A DNA stretch of 64,000 nt, from assembly GCA_022226955.1 (NCBI GenBank), contig CP092079.1:2941043-3005042 (forward strand). The letters are read 5' to 3'. Of the stretch, positions 47,720 through 55,716 are shown in pieces; the stretch's first letter is position 1; each line of letters starts with the position of its first letter. The notes beneath the pieces are model-generated. The model worked only from the letters and a program-made list of their open reading frames with translations. It did not search any database and was not told the origin of the DNA. The translations under genes were made by a program, and so were the position numbers. This DNA comes from Nitrospira sp. GTDB lineage: Bacteria > Nitrospirota > Nitrospiria > Nitrospirales > Nitrospiraceae.

Positions 47720-48024
47720 CAGCCCAATGAAGCCGACGCCCTGAGGCGTTCTCACCTCGAAGGTCTCCTCAACGTAGCTCACAGGGAAGAGAGCGGTCTT
47801 AGCGGCTCAGAGAGGGCGGGTGAGAACCGCTATGCCTCTGGTGCTTTCTCGGCTGTGTCTTGATCGCGGAGCGGCAAGTCTCGGTGCGCCGGAGAGGAGT
47901 GCGTGAAAATAGCGAGCTTTTTGAGCATCCGGCAAAGTATTATCTTGTTGTTCCCCGGGAGTAGTGGTATCAAATTCGAGTGTGTCTAGTTGGTTTTCTG
48001 TAGTCTGAGAGAGTGTACGCAGCT
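47720..48024. repeat. Gap with decayed inverted-repeat element
   Basis: No gene. It holds a long-range inverted repeat (GCGTTCTCACC near 47747 against GGTGAGAACCGC near 47819), a 'cctcaacgta' scrap of the dispersed element's core, and a right-arm-only end (CTTTTTGAGCATCCGG, 47917-47932) with no matching left arm. It probably contains one or two decayed copies and may terminate the Kdo operon. Confidence 0.5.
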
Positions 48025-48621
48025 ATGAATCGCGTCTTAGCCGCATGGCGGGAAATCGGGCAGGATTCGCTGAATCTCCCCAACTTGCTTACGCTCACCC
48101 GGATTTTGTTGATTCCGGTGTTCGTCGTGTTGTTTGTCACGCCGGATCCCGATCGATCGCTGATGGCCGCCATCGTGTTTGTTGTGGCTGCCGTGACAGA
48201 TATGCTGGATGGGTATCTCGCGAGGCGGTCGGGCCAGGTGACCAAGCTGGGAAAGCTGCTCGATCCCATCGCCGACAAACTATTAGTGTTGTCCGCGCTG
48301 ATTCTGCTCGTGAACGTAGACCGGGTCAGCGCGCTGGTCGCGATTCTGATTATTGCCCGGGAGTTGGGCGTGACGGGCATTCGCGCCATTGCTGCTAGTG
48401 AAGGGATGATCATTGCCGCCGAGACGACCGGTAAGTACAAGATGGCGTTGCAGGTGGTGGCCATTGTGATGCTGATCCTCGAAGGCACCAGCCTGGCTCC
48501 GCTGGGGAATTTGCATCTCGCCGGCAGCGCGACGCTCTATCTGTCCTTGGTCCTGGGGTATGTTTCCGGCGGACAGTATGTGTGGAGTTTTTGGAAGCAG
48601 GTGGTGGCCAAAGGCCTTTGA
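48025..48621 (+). CDS. pgsA: CDP-diacylglycerol-glycerol-3-phosphate 3-phosphatidyltransferase
   Basis: Commits CDP-diacylglycerol to phosphatidylglycerol. The 198-aa membrane protein has the CDP-alcohol phosphotransferase motif DMLDGYLARRSGQV followed by GKLLDPIADKL (D-xx-DG-xx-AR-x8-G-xxx-D-xxx-D complete) and the N-terminal LNLPNLLTLTRILLIPVFV. ATG 48025 is used; an in-frame GTG at 48013 is possible. It lies just upstream of plsY, grouping two phospholipid steps, separated by a repeat element. Confidence 0.93.
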   Translation: MNRVLAAWREIGQDSLNLPNLLTLTRILLIPVFVVLFVTPDPDRSLMAAIVFVVAAVTDMLDGYLARRSGQVTKLGKLLDPIADKLLVLSALILLVNVDRVSALVAILIIARELGVTGIRAIAASEGMIIAAETTGKYKMALQVVAIVMLILEGTSLAPLGNLHLAGSATLYLSLVLGYVSGGQYVWSFWKQVVAKGL

Positions 48622-48622
48622 T

Positions 48623-48746
48623 CAGGATGTTGAAACGAGACCCCGGCGGCGTTCTCGCATCGCTCAGACCCTCAACGTACCCCAGAGGGTACGCTTCGGC
48701 CCTTCGCTCACTGCGGCCTTGCCGGATGCCTCGTTTGAACATCCTG
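48623..48746. repeat. Inverted-repeat element, copy 2 (between pgsA and plsY)
   Basis: Arms CAGGATGTTGAAACGAG (48623-48639) and CTCGTTTGAACATCCTG (48730-48746) are complementary over 17 positions except one G-G mismatch. Inside lie 'cggcgttctcgc', the palindrome CGTACCC-CAGA-GGGTACG and 'tgcggccttgccgg'. It starts 2 bp after the pgsA stop and ends 35 bp before plsY. Confidence 0.9.
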
Positions 48747-48781
48747 TAATATATTAGTCTGAACTTCTCGGGCGATTTCCC

Positions 48782-49390
48782 ATGAATAACGACATGCTCT
48801 GGTTGTTGATGGCAATGGCCGGCTATCTGCTAGGGGCTATTCCATTCGGTATCGTGGTGTCTAAAGCGATGGGGTTGCCCGATCCGCGCACAGTCGGAAG
48901 CAAGAACGTCGGTTTCACGAACGTCTTGCGGGTCTCTGGCAAGAAAGCTGGCACCATCACGCTGATCGGCGACATGGGCAAAGGCTGGGTGATGGGTTTT
49001 GCCGCCACGCAGATGTTGCAGCAGGAGTGGATGATTCTGCTGGTTGCCTTGGCGCCGTTTCTTGGCCATCTCTTCTCACCATTTCTCGGATTCAAAGGTG
49101 GCAAGGGCGTCGCGACGGCGCTGGGTTCTGTCTTGGGCGTAGAGCCTGCCATTGGATTCTTCTTGCTTCTGGTCTGGCTCGGCGCCGTTGCCCTGTGGCG
49201 CTACTCATCCGGCGGCGCGCTCGCCGCTTTCGGTCTTTTCCCTCTGATCGCCTCCGTCGCCCGTCCGACCGTGGAGTTTGTCCTCTTCTCCGTCGCCGTC
49301 AGTGGTCTCATTGTAGCCAAACATAAGGGCAACATTGAGCGTCTCTGGAATGGGACGGAGAGCAAGATTGGGCAGAAGAAGGCCGGATAG
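48782..49390 (+). CDS. plsY: Acyl-phosphate:glycerol-3-phosphate acyltransferase
   Basis: Makes lysophosphatidate from acyl-phosphate. The 202-aa protein has five-plus transmembrane helices and the PlsY motifs: AIPFGIVVSKAMGLPDPR-x-GSKNVGFTNVLR (motif 1), FLGHLFSPFLGFKGGKGVAT (motif 2, phosphate loop) and a C-terminal ALFGLIVAKHKGNIERLWNG-like motif 3 (KHKGNIERL visible). Normal length. Confidence 0.94.
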   Translation: MNNDMLWLLMAMAGYLLGAIPFGIVVSKAMGLPDPRTVGSKNVGFTNVLRVSGKKAGTITLIGDMGKGWVMGFAATQMLQQEWMILLVALAPFLGHLFSPFLGFKGGKGVATALGSVLGVEPAIGFFLLLVWLGAVALWRYSSGGALAAFGLFPLIASVARPTVEFVLFSVAVSGLIVAKHKGNIERLWNGTESKIGQKKAG

Positions 49391-49444
49391 AGCCGCCCGC
49401 TGTGAAGTGGCGCACGAAGGTTTGTGTTGACGGGCCGCGTCGGC

Positions 49445-49481
49445 TTGCACTGGCGGAATTTTTGTATTACATTGTCATACA
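49445..49481 (+). promoter_or_regulatory. Toxin-antitoxin promoter with overlapping operator palindrome
   Basis: TTGCAC (49445-49450), 17 nt, TACATT (49468-49473) form a weak promoter. The palindrome TGTATTAC-ATT-GTCATACA (49463-49481; one mismatch) covers the -10 box and ends on the A of the antitoxin ATG. Ribbon-helix-helix antitoxins usually bind such sites to repress their own operon. The start site would be within a base or two of the ATG, so the mRNA may be leaderless. Confidence 0.5.
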
Positions 49482-49699
49482 TGAAGAGCGCGGTCACCAT
49501 TCGACTGGATCAAGACCTTGAACGCATGCTCGACAAGTTTTGCCGCCGATCCAAGCGGAAGCGCAGTGACGTGGTGCGCGACGCTCTCCGCAGGCAGCTC
49601 TCCCTCATGACCTTCGAACAGCTTCGCCACAAAGCGATGCCCTTCGCTGAAGCACGTGGGCTTCTCACGGATGAGGACATCTTCAAAGCGGTATCGTGA
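49481..49699 (+). CDS. Ribbon-helix-helix antitoxin
   Basis: A 72-aa protein: MKSAVTIRLDQDLERMLDKF is a CopG/ribbon-helix-helix start (strand with alternating residues, then helix), followed by KRKRSDVVRDALRRQL, the second helix. The C-terminal half (LRHKAMPFAEARGLLTDEDI) would contact the toxin. ATG 49481 matches the RHH start; no upstream ribosome site is seen, consistent with a leaderless transcript. Its stop overlaps the toxin's GTG. Confidence 0.85.
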   Translation: MKSAVTIRLDQDLERMLDKFCRRSKRKRSDVVRDALRRQLSLMTFEQLRHKAMPFAEARGLLTDEDIFKAVS

Positions 49700-50106
49700 A
49701 AGTCTTTCTCGACACCAATGTCTTGGTGAGCGGTTTCACCACACGTGGCCTTTGCGCAGATCTTATCCGGCTTGTTCTCGCCGAACATGAGTTCATCACG
49801 GGCGAAGTCGTGCTCAAGGAACTTGAGCGAGTCCTCAAGCAGAAAATAGCGCTTCCGACTGAACAGATCCAAGAAATCCTGGCCTTCCTCGAAACCCAAA
49901 CCATCCAATCCAAGCCCAAAGGATCGCCTTCGATTTCTGTTCGTGATAAAGACGATGAGTGGGTGCTAGCCTCAGCGGTGGCGGCTCAAGCCGACGTCTT
50001 GGTGACCGGGGACAAAGATCTGCTGGATATCGCGGCACAGGTACGGGATCTGACGATTACCGATCCTCGCGGGTTCTGGACTCTTGCAAAGAAACGGTCA
50101 AAGTAA
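49696..50106 (+). CDS. PIN-domain toxin (VapC-like, COG1569 type)
   Basis: A 136-aa PIN nuclease of the 'putative toxin-antitoxin PIN family'. Acidic residues of the active site: Asp in VFLDTNVLVSGF, Glu in GEVVLKELERVL, Asp in DKDDEWVLASAV and Asp in LVTGDKDLL. Such toxins cut structured RNAs. GTG start overlaps the antitoxin stop by 4 nt. Location between lipid genes and the GlmL operon is not functionally telling. Confidence 0.88.
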   Translation: MKVFLDTNVLVSGFTTRGLCADLIRLVLAEHEFITGEVVLKELERVLKQKIALPTEQIQEILAFLETQTIQSKPKGSPSISVRDKDDEWVLASAVAAQADVLVTGDKDLLDIAAQVRDLTITDPRGFWTLAKKRSK

Positions 50107-50313
50107 GGATACAGGCTCAGCGGCCCTTCACGGGTTTGCGTGTCATGAGCACCATCACTCCGGTTCCTTTGATACAGGGTTTTCCATGACAGATGGTAGG
50201 GTTCACGGTAATGTGATTGCCCAGGCTATGTATAGCTTCCAAGCTTCTTTGTAGAATGGCATGCTCGTATAACAGCAATAGCCTTGTAAGAAGTGATGTT
50301 CGTGGCCATTTAA
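50107..50313. other. Intergenic spacer
   Basis: Nothing convincing between the toxin stop and the next promoter; the region appears slightly AT-richer than its flanks. Confidence 0.4.
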
Positions 50314-50342
50314 TTGACTCTCCTCCGACCCCTTCCTATAAT
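50314..50342 (+). promoter_or_regulatory. Near-consensus sigma-70 promoter of the GlmL-family operon
   Basis: TTGACT (50314-50319), 17 nt, TATAAT (50337-50342). The first gene starts at ATG 50382, giving a leader of about 33 nt. No internal promoter of similar quality was noticed between here and 57324. Confidence 0.8.
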
Positions 50343-50381
50343 GCCTTTCCATCACTGGTTTGATTGCCTTTCCACCTACTT

Positions 50382-50753
50382 ATGGCTTCCTTCACCAAGG
50401 CTGCGCTAACGGAAAAATGGGACCGGGTTCGTGCGGGACTGTCTCATGCGTTTGCGACTCGCGCTGAAGCCGAGCCCTTGACGAATGAAGAGCTGGCATT
50501 GCTGCAACGTATCGCGGATGCGGTGGTGCAGCGGCGCATGGCCGCTCCGGCAGTCATGTTTCTCGAATCCCTCGGGCCGATGAATTTTCTTGGAAGCCAG
50601 GCGCTGCATTTCTTCGCACCTATTATCGAGCTGGCATTCAGCGCCCAGGAAGTGTCGCGCGTCGCCACACTGCTTGAGCGTCGCGACACGACGGCTCGCC
50701 TGATTGCGCTGATCGAGGCGGCCTCGGCTCCTCAGGAAGCGGCGGTTCGATGA
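50382..50753 (+). CDS. Small helical protein heading the GlmL-family operon
   Basis: A 123-aa soluble protein, not recognised. It is nearly all helix (ALTEKWDRVRAGLSHAF, LTNEELALLQRIADAVVQRR, QEVSRVATLLERRDTTARL), with AVMFLESLGPMNFLGSQALH in the middle, a Pro/Gly-bearing hydrophobic stretch that may touch the membrane. Its stop overlaps the ATPase start (ATGA), so the two are coupled. The middle segment suggests an adaptor to the membrane components encoded downstream. Confidence 0.75.
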   Translation: MASFTKAALTEKWDRVRAGLSHAFATRAEAEPLTNEELALLQRIADAVVQRRMAAPAVMFLESLGPMNFLGSQALHFFAPIIELAFSAQEVSRVATLLERRDTTARLIALIEAASAPQEAAVR

Positions 50754-52585
50754 GCGCATCGCGACCCGCTTCAGAAAAGCCGGCTACTGACTATCCGTTG
50801 AATGTCATTGTTGCAACAGATTGCGGCAGCACCACGACCAAAGCCATCCTCATTGAAAAAGTCGGCGACGAGTATCGCCAGACGTATCGCGGCGAAGCGC
50901 CGACAACCGTTGAAGCGCCGTTCGAGGATGTGACGCGTGGGGTGCTCAACGCGATCGCCGAAATCGAAGAACTGTCGGGCCGGAAGATTCTTGATGGCGA
51001 AAAGATTCTCGCACCCTGTCGCGATGCCAAGACGGGTGTCGATATCTATATCTCGACCAGCAGCGCCGGCGGCGGGTTGCAGATGATGGTGACGGGCGTA
51101 GTGCAGAATATGACGGGCGAGAGCGCGCAGCGGGCGGCCCTCGGCGCCGGTGCGATTGTCATCGACACACTGGCCTCGAACGACGGCCGCCTGCCGCATG
51201 AAAAAATCGAGCGGATCAGAACGATGCGCCCCGACATGATTCTGATGTCCGGCGGGACGGACGGCGGCGCGGTGACCCACGTCGTGGAAATGGCGGAGTA
51301 CATCGCGGCAGCCGAACCGCGCCCGCGATTCGGTGCCACCTACAAGCTGCCCTTGATCTATGCAGGCAACAAAGAGGCGCAGCCGCAAGTGCGGAAGATT
51401 CTCGGCGAGAAGGCGGCGCTGGAGGTCACGGACAATATCCGCCCTGTGCTGGAAAAGGAAAATCTGGCCCCGGCCCGCAACAAGATCCACGATCTTTTTC
51501 TTGAACATGTGATGCAGCAGGCGCCGGGCTATAAGAAGCTCATCGAGATGGCCGGGGCGCCGATTATGCCGACGCCGGCGGCGGTTGGTCTCATCATGGA
51601 AACCATCGCCAAGCGGGAGCATTTGAATCTGATCGGCGTGGACATCGGCGGCGCGACGACGGACGTGTTTTCGGTATTCGACAACGCGTTCAACCGGACG
51701 GTCAGCGCCAATCTGGGCATGTCCTACAGTATCTCGAATGTGCTGGCGGAGGCGGGGCTGGCGAACATTATGCGCTGGGTGCCGTTCACCATCGACGAGC
51801 AGACGCTGCGCAACCGCATCAAGAACAAGATGGTCCGGCCCACGACGATTCCGCAGACGCTCGATGAGTTGCAGATCGAGCAGGCCATTGCGCGCGAAGC
51901 GCTGCGGCTGGCCCTCATCCACCATAAGTCGCTTGCGACCGGCCTCAAGGGCATCCAGCAGGAACGCACGATCTCCGATGCGTTCGAACAGCAGACCTCC
52001 GGCAAGAGTCTCGTGGACATGCTGAAGCTGGACCTGATCGTCGGCAGCGGTGGGATTTTGTCGCATGCCCCGCGCCGCATCCAGTCGATGCTCATGATGG
52101 TGGATGCCTATGAGCCGCTTGGTTGCACGATGCTCTCCGTGGACAGCATTTTTATGATGCCGCATCTCGGTGTGCTTTCGACAATCAATGAGAAGGCGGC
52201 GACGGATGTTTTCGTGCGCGATTGCATGGTCTATCTCGGCACCTGCGTGGCGCCGATTGGCCAGCTGAAAGACGGCGAACGGCTGGCGGATTACGACATC
52301 GCGTTTCCCGATGGCCGTACCGTGAAGGATCAGCTGAAGATGGGGGAGTTGCGGCTCTTCCCGCTCGGGCTGGATCAGAAGGCCAAGCTGACAATGCAAC
52401 CGGTGAAAACGGTGAATCTTGGGCAGGGCGCCGGTGTGCCGGTCAGCCGCGAGGTATTGGGTGGAGTTGCCGGCCTCTTGCTGGACGGGCGTGGAAGGCC
52501 GTTGCAGCTCCCGGTCGATGAATCCACTCGTGTGGCGGCGTTGACGAAATGGTTCCACGCAGTGGATCTGTATCCGAGGTCTTGA
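50750..52585 (+). CDS. GlmL/MutL-family ASKHA ATPase (no glutamate mutase nearby)
   Basis: A 611-aa protein of the family named after glutamate mutase 'MutL' (unrelated to mismatch repair). It has both phosphate motifs of the actin/Hsp70 fold: VIVATDCGSTTTKAILIEK (D24 to K31) and NLIGVDIGGATTDVFSVF (near residue 299), plus an adenosine-type motif region LDLIVGSGGILSHA and ILMSGGTDGGAVTHVVEM. In clostridia the protein is linked to a B12-dependent mutase, but no GlmS/GlmE genes are here. Instead it sits in a membrane-protein operon, so I infer it energises or gates that complex. Confidence 0.88.
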   Translation: MSASRPASEKPATDYPLNVIVATDCGSTTTKAILIEKVGDEYRQTYRGEAPTTVEAPFEDVTRGVLNAIAEIEELSGRKILDGEKILAPCRDAKTGVDIYISTSSAGGGLQMMVTGVVQNMTGESAQRAALGAGAIVIDTLASNDGRLPHEKIERIRTMRPDMILMSGGTDGGAVTHVVEMAEYIAAAEPRPRFGATYKLPLIYAGNKEAQPQVRKILGEKAALEVTDNIRPVLEKENLAPARNKIHDLFLEHVMQQAPGYKKLIEMAGAPIMPTPAAVGLIMETIAKREHLNLIGVDIGGATTDVFSVFDNAFNRTVSANLGMSYSISNVLAEAGLANIMRWVPFTIDEQTLRNRIKNKMVRPTTIPQTLDELQIEQAIAREALRLALIHHKSLATGLKGIQQERTISDAFEQQTSGKSLVDMLKLDLIVGSGGILSHAPRRIQSMLMMVDAYEPLGCTMLSVDSIFMMPHLGVLSTINEKAATDVFVRDCMVYLGTCVAPIGQLKDGERLADYDIAFPDGRTVKDQLKMGELRLFPLGLDQKAKLTMQPVKTVNLGQGAGVPVSREVLGGVAGLLLDGRGRPLQLPVDESTRVAALTKWFHAVDLYPRS

Positions 52586-52628
52586 GGGCGACTGAGAACG
52601 AAACGAGAGGGCTTTTCAGCAACTTGTC

Positions 52629-53759
52629 ATGGCACATTCGTATACACCAGGGCTGACCGTCACCGAGCAGACCGTCATTCGGCGGCGGCGGCAATTGCCG
52701 TTGCCTGGCACGGTGCTGGTTGCGGTTGGCGATCTTGTGCAATCCAATCAGCCGGTGGCCAGGGCCGAGCTGCCGGGAAAAGTCTATCCGTTGAATCTGG
52801 CGAATCAGCTCGGCGTCGCGCCGGATGAGATCAAAGAGTATTTGACCAAGAAAGAAGGCGAGCTCGTCCGGAAAGATGAAGTTCTGGCCGAGAACAAGCC
52901 GCTGATTAAGTGGTTCAAGACGGAGATCCTGTCTCCGATCACCGGCACGGTCGAATCGCTTTCGACGATCACTGGGCAGGTGCTGCTCCGTGAGCCGCCG
53001 CGCGTCTTGGAATTGCTGGCCTATGTGGATGGGACGATTGTCGAGGTGCAGCCGCGCCAGGGAGTGACGGTCGAAGCGCGGTGCAGTCTCGTGCAGGGAA
53101 TTTTTGGCATCGGTGGCGAGACGTCCGGTGTGCTGGCCATCGCGGTGGCGAAACCGGACGAAGTGTTGACGCCGGCCCATCTGAAGGCCGATATGAAGGG
53201 GAAGATCGTCGTCGGTGGGTCGTTTCTGTCCGCCGAGACGATGGCCAAGGCGAAGGACATCGGCGTCGCAGGGTTAGTGGTCGGCGGCATTCACGATAAG
53301 GACCTTCGAGCGTTGCTGGGATATGACTTGGGCGTGGCGATCACCGGAACCGAGCAGGTGGGATTCACGCTGATTCTCACGGAAGGGTTCGGCGCGATCC
53401 CGATGGCGCAGAAAACGTTTGCGTTGCTCTCCGCCCATGCCGGCGAGAAAGCCGCCGTGTCAGGGGCTACGCAAATTCGCGCCGGAGTTATCCGCCCGGA
53501 GATCATTATTGCAAAGGCATCGGGGTCGGCGTCTGCCGGAGTGGCTGCCGTGCCGCAGCGCGAAGGCATCCGGATCGGCGACCCGGTCCGCATCATTCGC
53601 GATCCGCTATTCGGCAAGATTGGGGAGGTGTCGGCGCTGCCGTCCGATCTCCAAAAGATTCCCACGGAAAGCGATGCGCGCGTGCTGGAAGTGAGATTTC
53701 CTGACGGGCAAGTAGCCGTCATTCCGAGGACTAATATTGAAGTCATCGAGGGAGCGTAG
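52629..53759 (+). CDS. Barrel-sandwich / KOW-like protein of the GlmL operon
   Basis: A 376-aa soluble protein. The N-terminal ~150 residues look like a split barrel-sandwich hybrid (LPLPGTVLVAVGDLVQSNQP; KTEILSPITGTVESLSTITG; YVDGTIVEVQPRQGVTVE), the fold of biotinyl/lipoyl carriers and of RnfC-type hybrids but without a biotinylated Lys motif. The middle (GKIVVGGSFLSAETMAKAKD, GVAGLVVGGIHDKDLRALLG) is an alpha/beta unit. The end (IRIGDPVRIIRDPLFGKIGE...VIPRTNIEVIEGA) resembles a KOW/SH3 barrel. It follows the ATPase by 43 nt. Function unknown; an adaptor between ATPase and membrane parts is my guess. Confidence 0.8.
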   Translation: MAHSYTPGLTVTEQTVIRRRRQLPLPGTVLVAVGDLVQSNQPVARAELPGKVYPLNLANQLGVAPDEIKEYLTKKEGELVRKDEVLAENKPLIKWFKTEILSPITGTVESLSTITGQVLLREPPRVLELLAYVDGTIVEVQPRQGVTVEARCSLVQGIFGIGGETSGVLAIAVAKPDEVLTPAHLKADMKGKIVVGGSFLSAETMAKAKDIGVAGLVVGGIHDKDLRALLGYDLGVAITGTEQVGFTLILTEGFGAIPMAQKTFALLSAHAGEKAAVSGATQIRAGVIRPEIIIAKASGSASAGVAAVPQREGIRIGDPVRIIRDPLFGKIGEVSALPSDLQKIPTESDARVLEVRFPDGQVAVIPRTNIEVIEGA

Positions 53760-53760
53760 C

Positions 53761-53785
53761 AGGATGCTGAAAAAGTCCGCCAGCT
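53761..53785 (+). repeat. Left-arm-like fragment of the dispersed repeat at a gene start
   Basis: CAGGATGCTGAAAAAGTCC, followed by GCCAGC, has the form of the element's left arm (compare CAGGATGTTGAAACGAG at 48623) plus the 'CAGC' of the inner part. No matching right arm is nearby. It supplies the start codon and first residues of the following gene. Confidence 0.6.
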
Positions 53786-55047
53786 GCGGCCTGTTCCGCC
53801 TGGCTATCTGTCTCTGTGCATGCCTTGCTGGACTTGTTCCGTCTTCGGGATGGGCAGAAGGGATATTGCCGGCGCCGGCGAACGTACAGGCCTTCGATAC
53901 ACCGAATGACGGAGGAGAAAGTCTCACCATTCAGTGGGCGCCGAGTTCTCTGGATAGCGCCGATACCCGCTATCAGGTGTTGCTTGGAGAGACCGGCGCG
54001 GCGGATGCGGCTGCATTGAAAGTCATTGCCGAGTTCCCGGCGCAATCTCGCCTGGTGAAAGATCTCAAGGGGCCTTGGTGGACGAGGATGGCGGAGCCCA
54101 ACTGGCATCAGTTCGTGATTCGGAACGGGAAGGGCGTCGAACTGAAAAACGGGACGGCCTATACGGTGGCGGTTGCGATGGTGCAAGGGCAGGGGCAAGG
54201 GGAGGAACAAGCGCGAGCGGTCGGGCCGCTGCTGCAAGCTGTCCCGCAGCCGAATTGGTTCAACTGGAATGTGCTGAATAATCTGGTGTTGACGCTGGGT
54301 TTCGGCGCGGTGGTGTTTTACTCCATTGCACAAGCCAGGCGCCGCGAGATGTTTCTGCGGCGCATTCCCGGTCTCGATGCGGTGGATGAAGCCATCGGCC
54401 GCTCGACCGAGTTGGGCAAGCCGATTCTGTATCTCACCGGCGCGCACGACATGCACGATCCCTCAACGATTGCGGCGGCGGTCATTCTGGGGCGGGTGGC
54501 GAAGAAGGCGGCGGCCTACGAGACGGAGTTGCTGGTCCCGCATCGCGATCCGATCACGATGGCGGTGTGTCAAGAGATTACCAAGCAGGCCTATCTCGAA
54601 GCCGGCAAGCCCGATTTGTTCAAAGAAGACTCCAACTTTTTCATTACGAGCGATCAATTCAGTTACACGGCCGCGGTCGATGGCATCATGCTGCGCAAGA
54701 AGCCTGCGGCGAACTTTTTCATGGGCTCCTATTTTGCCGAGTCGCTGCTGTTGACAGAAACTGGCGCCAGCACCGGGGCGATTCAGATTGCGGGAACCGA
54801 CTCGGACCATCAGCTGCCATTCTTCGTGACGACCTGCGACTACACGCTAATTGGCGAGGAATTGTATGCCGCGAGCGCGTACCTCTCGCGAGAGCCGGTC
54901 CAGTTGGGCACGCTGCGCGGACAGGATATCGGCAAAGTCGTTATTCTATCGGTGATCGTGATGGGGATTCTGCTGACGACGCTGGGCGTCGCGACGCAGG
55001 CCGCCTGGCCTCAGTATTTTCTAGATTGCTTCAAGGACGTGAAATGA
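53764..55047 (+). CDS. DUF6754-type membrane protein of the GlmL operon
   Basis: A 427-aa protein with a signal peptide (CGLFRLAICLCACLAGLVPS), an N-terminal FN3-like beta domain (about 40-165; VQAFDTPNDGGESLTIQWAP), a transmembrane helix (WNVLNNLVLTLGFGAVVFYS), a conserved ~200-residue cytosolic domain (RRIPGLDAVDEAIGRSTELG, YLTGAHDMHDPSTIAAAVIL, NFFITSDQFSYTAAVDGIML, GTDSDHQLPFFVTTCDYTLI) and a last transmembrane helix (VVILSVIVMGILLTTLGVA). I associate the cytosolic domain with DUF6754, which has no known function. The first residues derive from a repeat fragment. It overlaps the next gene by 4 nt. Confidence 0.83.
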   Translation: MLKKSASCGLFRLAICLCACLAGLVPSSGWAEGILPAPANVQAFDTPNDGGESLTIQWAPSSLDSADTRYQVLLGETGAADAAALKVIAEFPAQSRLVKDLKGPWWTRMAEPNWHQFVIRNGKGVELKNGTAYTVAVAMVQGQGQGEEQARAVGPLLQAVPQPNWFNWNVLNNLVLTLGFGAVVFYSIAQARRREMFLRRIPGLDAVDEAIGRSTELGKPILYLTGAHDMHDPSTIAAAVILGRVAKKAAAYETELLVPHRDPITMAVCQEITKQAYLEAGKPDLFKEDSNFFITSDQFSYTAAVDGIMLRKKPAANFFMGSYFAESLLLTETGASTGAIQIAGTDSDHQLPFFVTTCDYTLIGEELYAASAYLSREPVQLGTLRGQDIGKVVILSVIVMGILLTTLGVATQAAWPQYFLDCFKDVK

Positions 55048-55694
55048 TTTTCCTTCGCCGGCAAATGCCCTTGCTGATTACCCTGATCACCGGGCTGGTT
55101 TTTGCGGGACAGTATTATGTCCCGCATCCCGCGTCCGAACAGTTGCTCACCTCCGCCACGAAGTGGCTCCAGATTATCGGCGGATTCGCGTTGGTGCTGG
55201 GCGTGACCAGCCTGTTCCATGTGCATGCGGCCAAGATCCGCCGGAAAGAAGCGGGATGGGGTTACAGTGTGGTGTTGTATGCCGGCCTGCTGGGCACAAT
55301 CGCGGCGGGCTTGTGGGCCGACGGCAAAGAGAGTGTCGAGGGGGTCTCGACGGCATTCGGCTGGGTGTACAACTTCATGATGGTTCCGTTGCAAGGGACC
55401 ATGTTCGCCATCCTGGCGTTCTTCATCGCCTCGGCGGCCTATCGTTCGTTTCGCGCCAGAAGCCGGGAAGCCGCCGTGCTGCTAATCGCGGCCGTGATCG
55501 TCATGATGGGCCGCGTGCCGCTGGGCGAATATCTGGTGCCGGTCAGCGGGGATATCTCCCAATGGATTTTGAATGTGCTGAACGCCTCCGTGCGCCGCGC
55601 CATTTTGATTGGCGTCAGCCTGGGGGCGGTGGCGCTGTCGTTCAAGATTATCTTCGGCGTGGAACGGTCGTACTTGGGCGGCGGGAAAGAGTGA
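55044..55694 (+). CDS. Six-helix membrane protein of the GlmL operon
   Basis: A 216-aa integral membrane protein. ATG 55044 overlaps the previous stop (ATGA). Hydrophobic segments: MPLLITLITGLVFAGQYYV, WLQIIGGFALVLGVTSLF, GYSVVLYAGLLGTIAAGLWA, FMMVPLQGTMFAILAFFIA, EAAVLLIAAVIVMMGRVPLG, and AILIGVSLGAVALSFKIIFG near the end. The segment FMMVPLQGTMFAILAFFIAS is notable for conserved-looking small residues. No known transporter signature. It probably forms the membrane core with the two proteins encoded next. Confidence 0.82.
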   Translation: MIFLRRQMPLLITLITGLVFAGQYYVPHPASEQLLTSATKWLQIIGGFALVLGVTSLFHVHAAKIRRKEAGWGYSVVLYAGLLGTIAAGLWADGKESVEGVSTAFGWVYNFMMVPLQGTMFAILAFFIASAAYRSFRARSREAAVLLIAAVIVMMGRVPLGEYLVPVSGDISQWILNVLNASVRRAILIGVSLGAVALSFKIIFGVERSYLGGGKE

Positions 55695-55716
55695 CGGGTA
55701 TGGAGTCCGGGCAGCT

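Noticed and set aside
50771-52558. 595-codon minus-strand frame opposite the GlmL-family ATPase
   Set aside because: Mirror frame of a GC-rich gene; Arg/His-rich composition and no motif, whereas the plus strand has ATPase motifs throughout.
50750-52585. Reading the ATPase as DNA mismatch repair MutL
   Set aside because: The shared name only; motifs are of the actin/Hsp70-like ASKHA type and no GHKL ATPase motifs occur.
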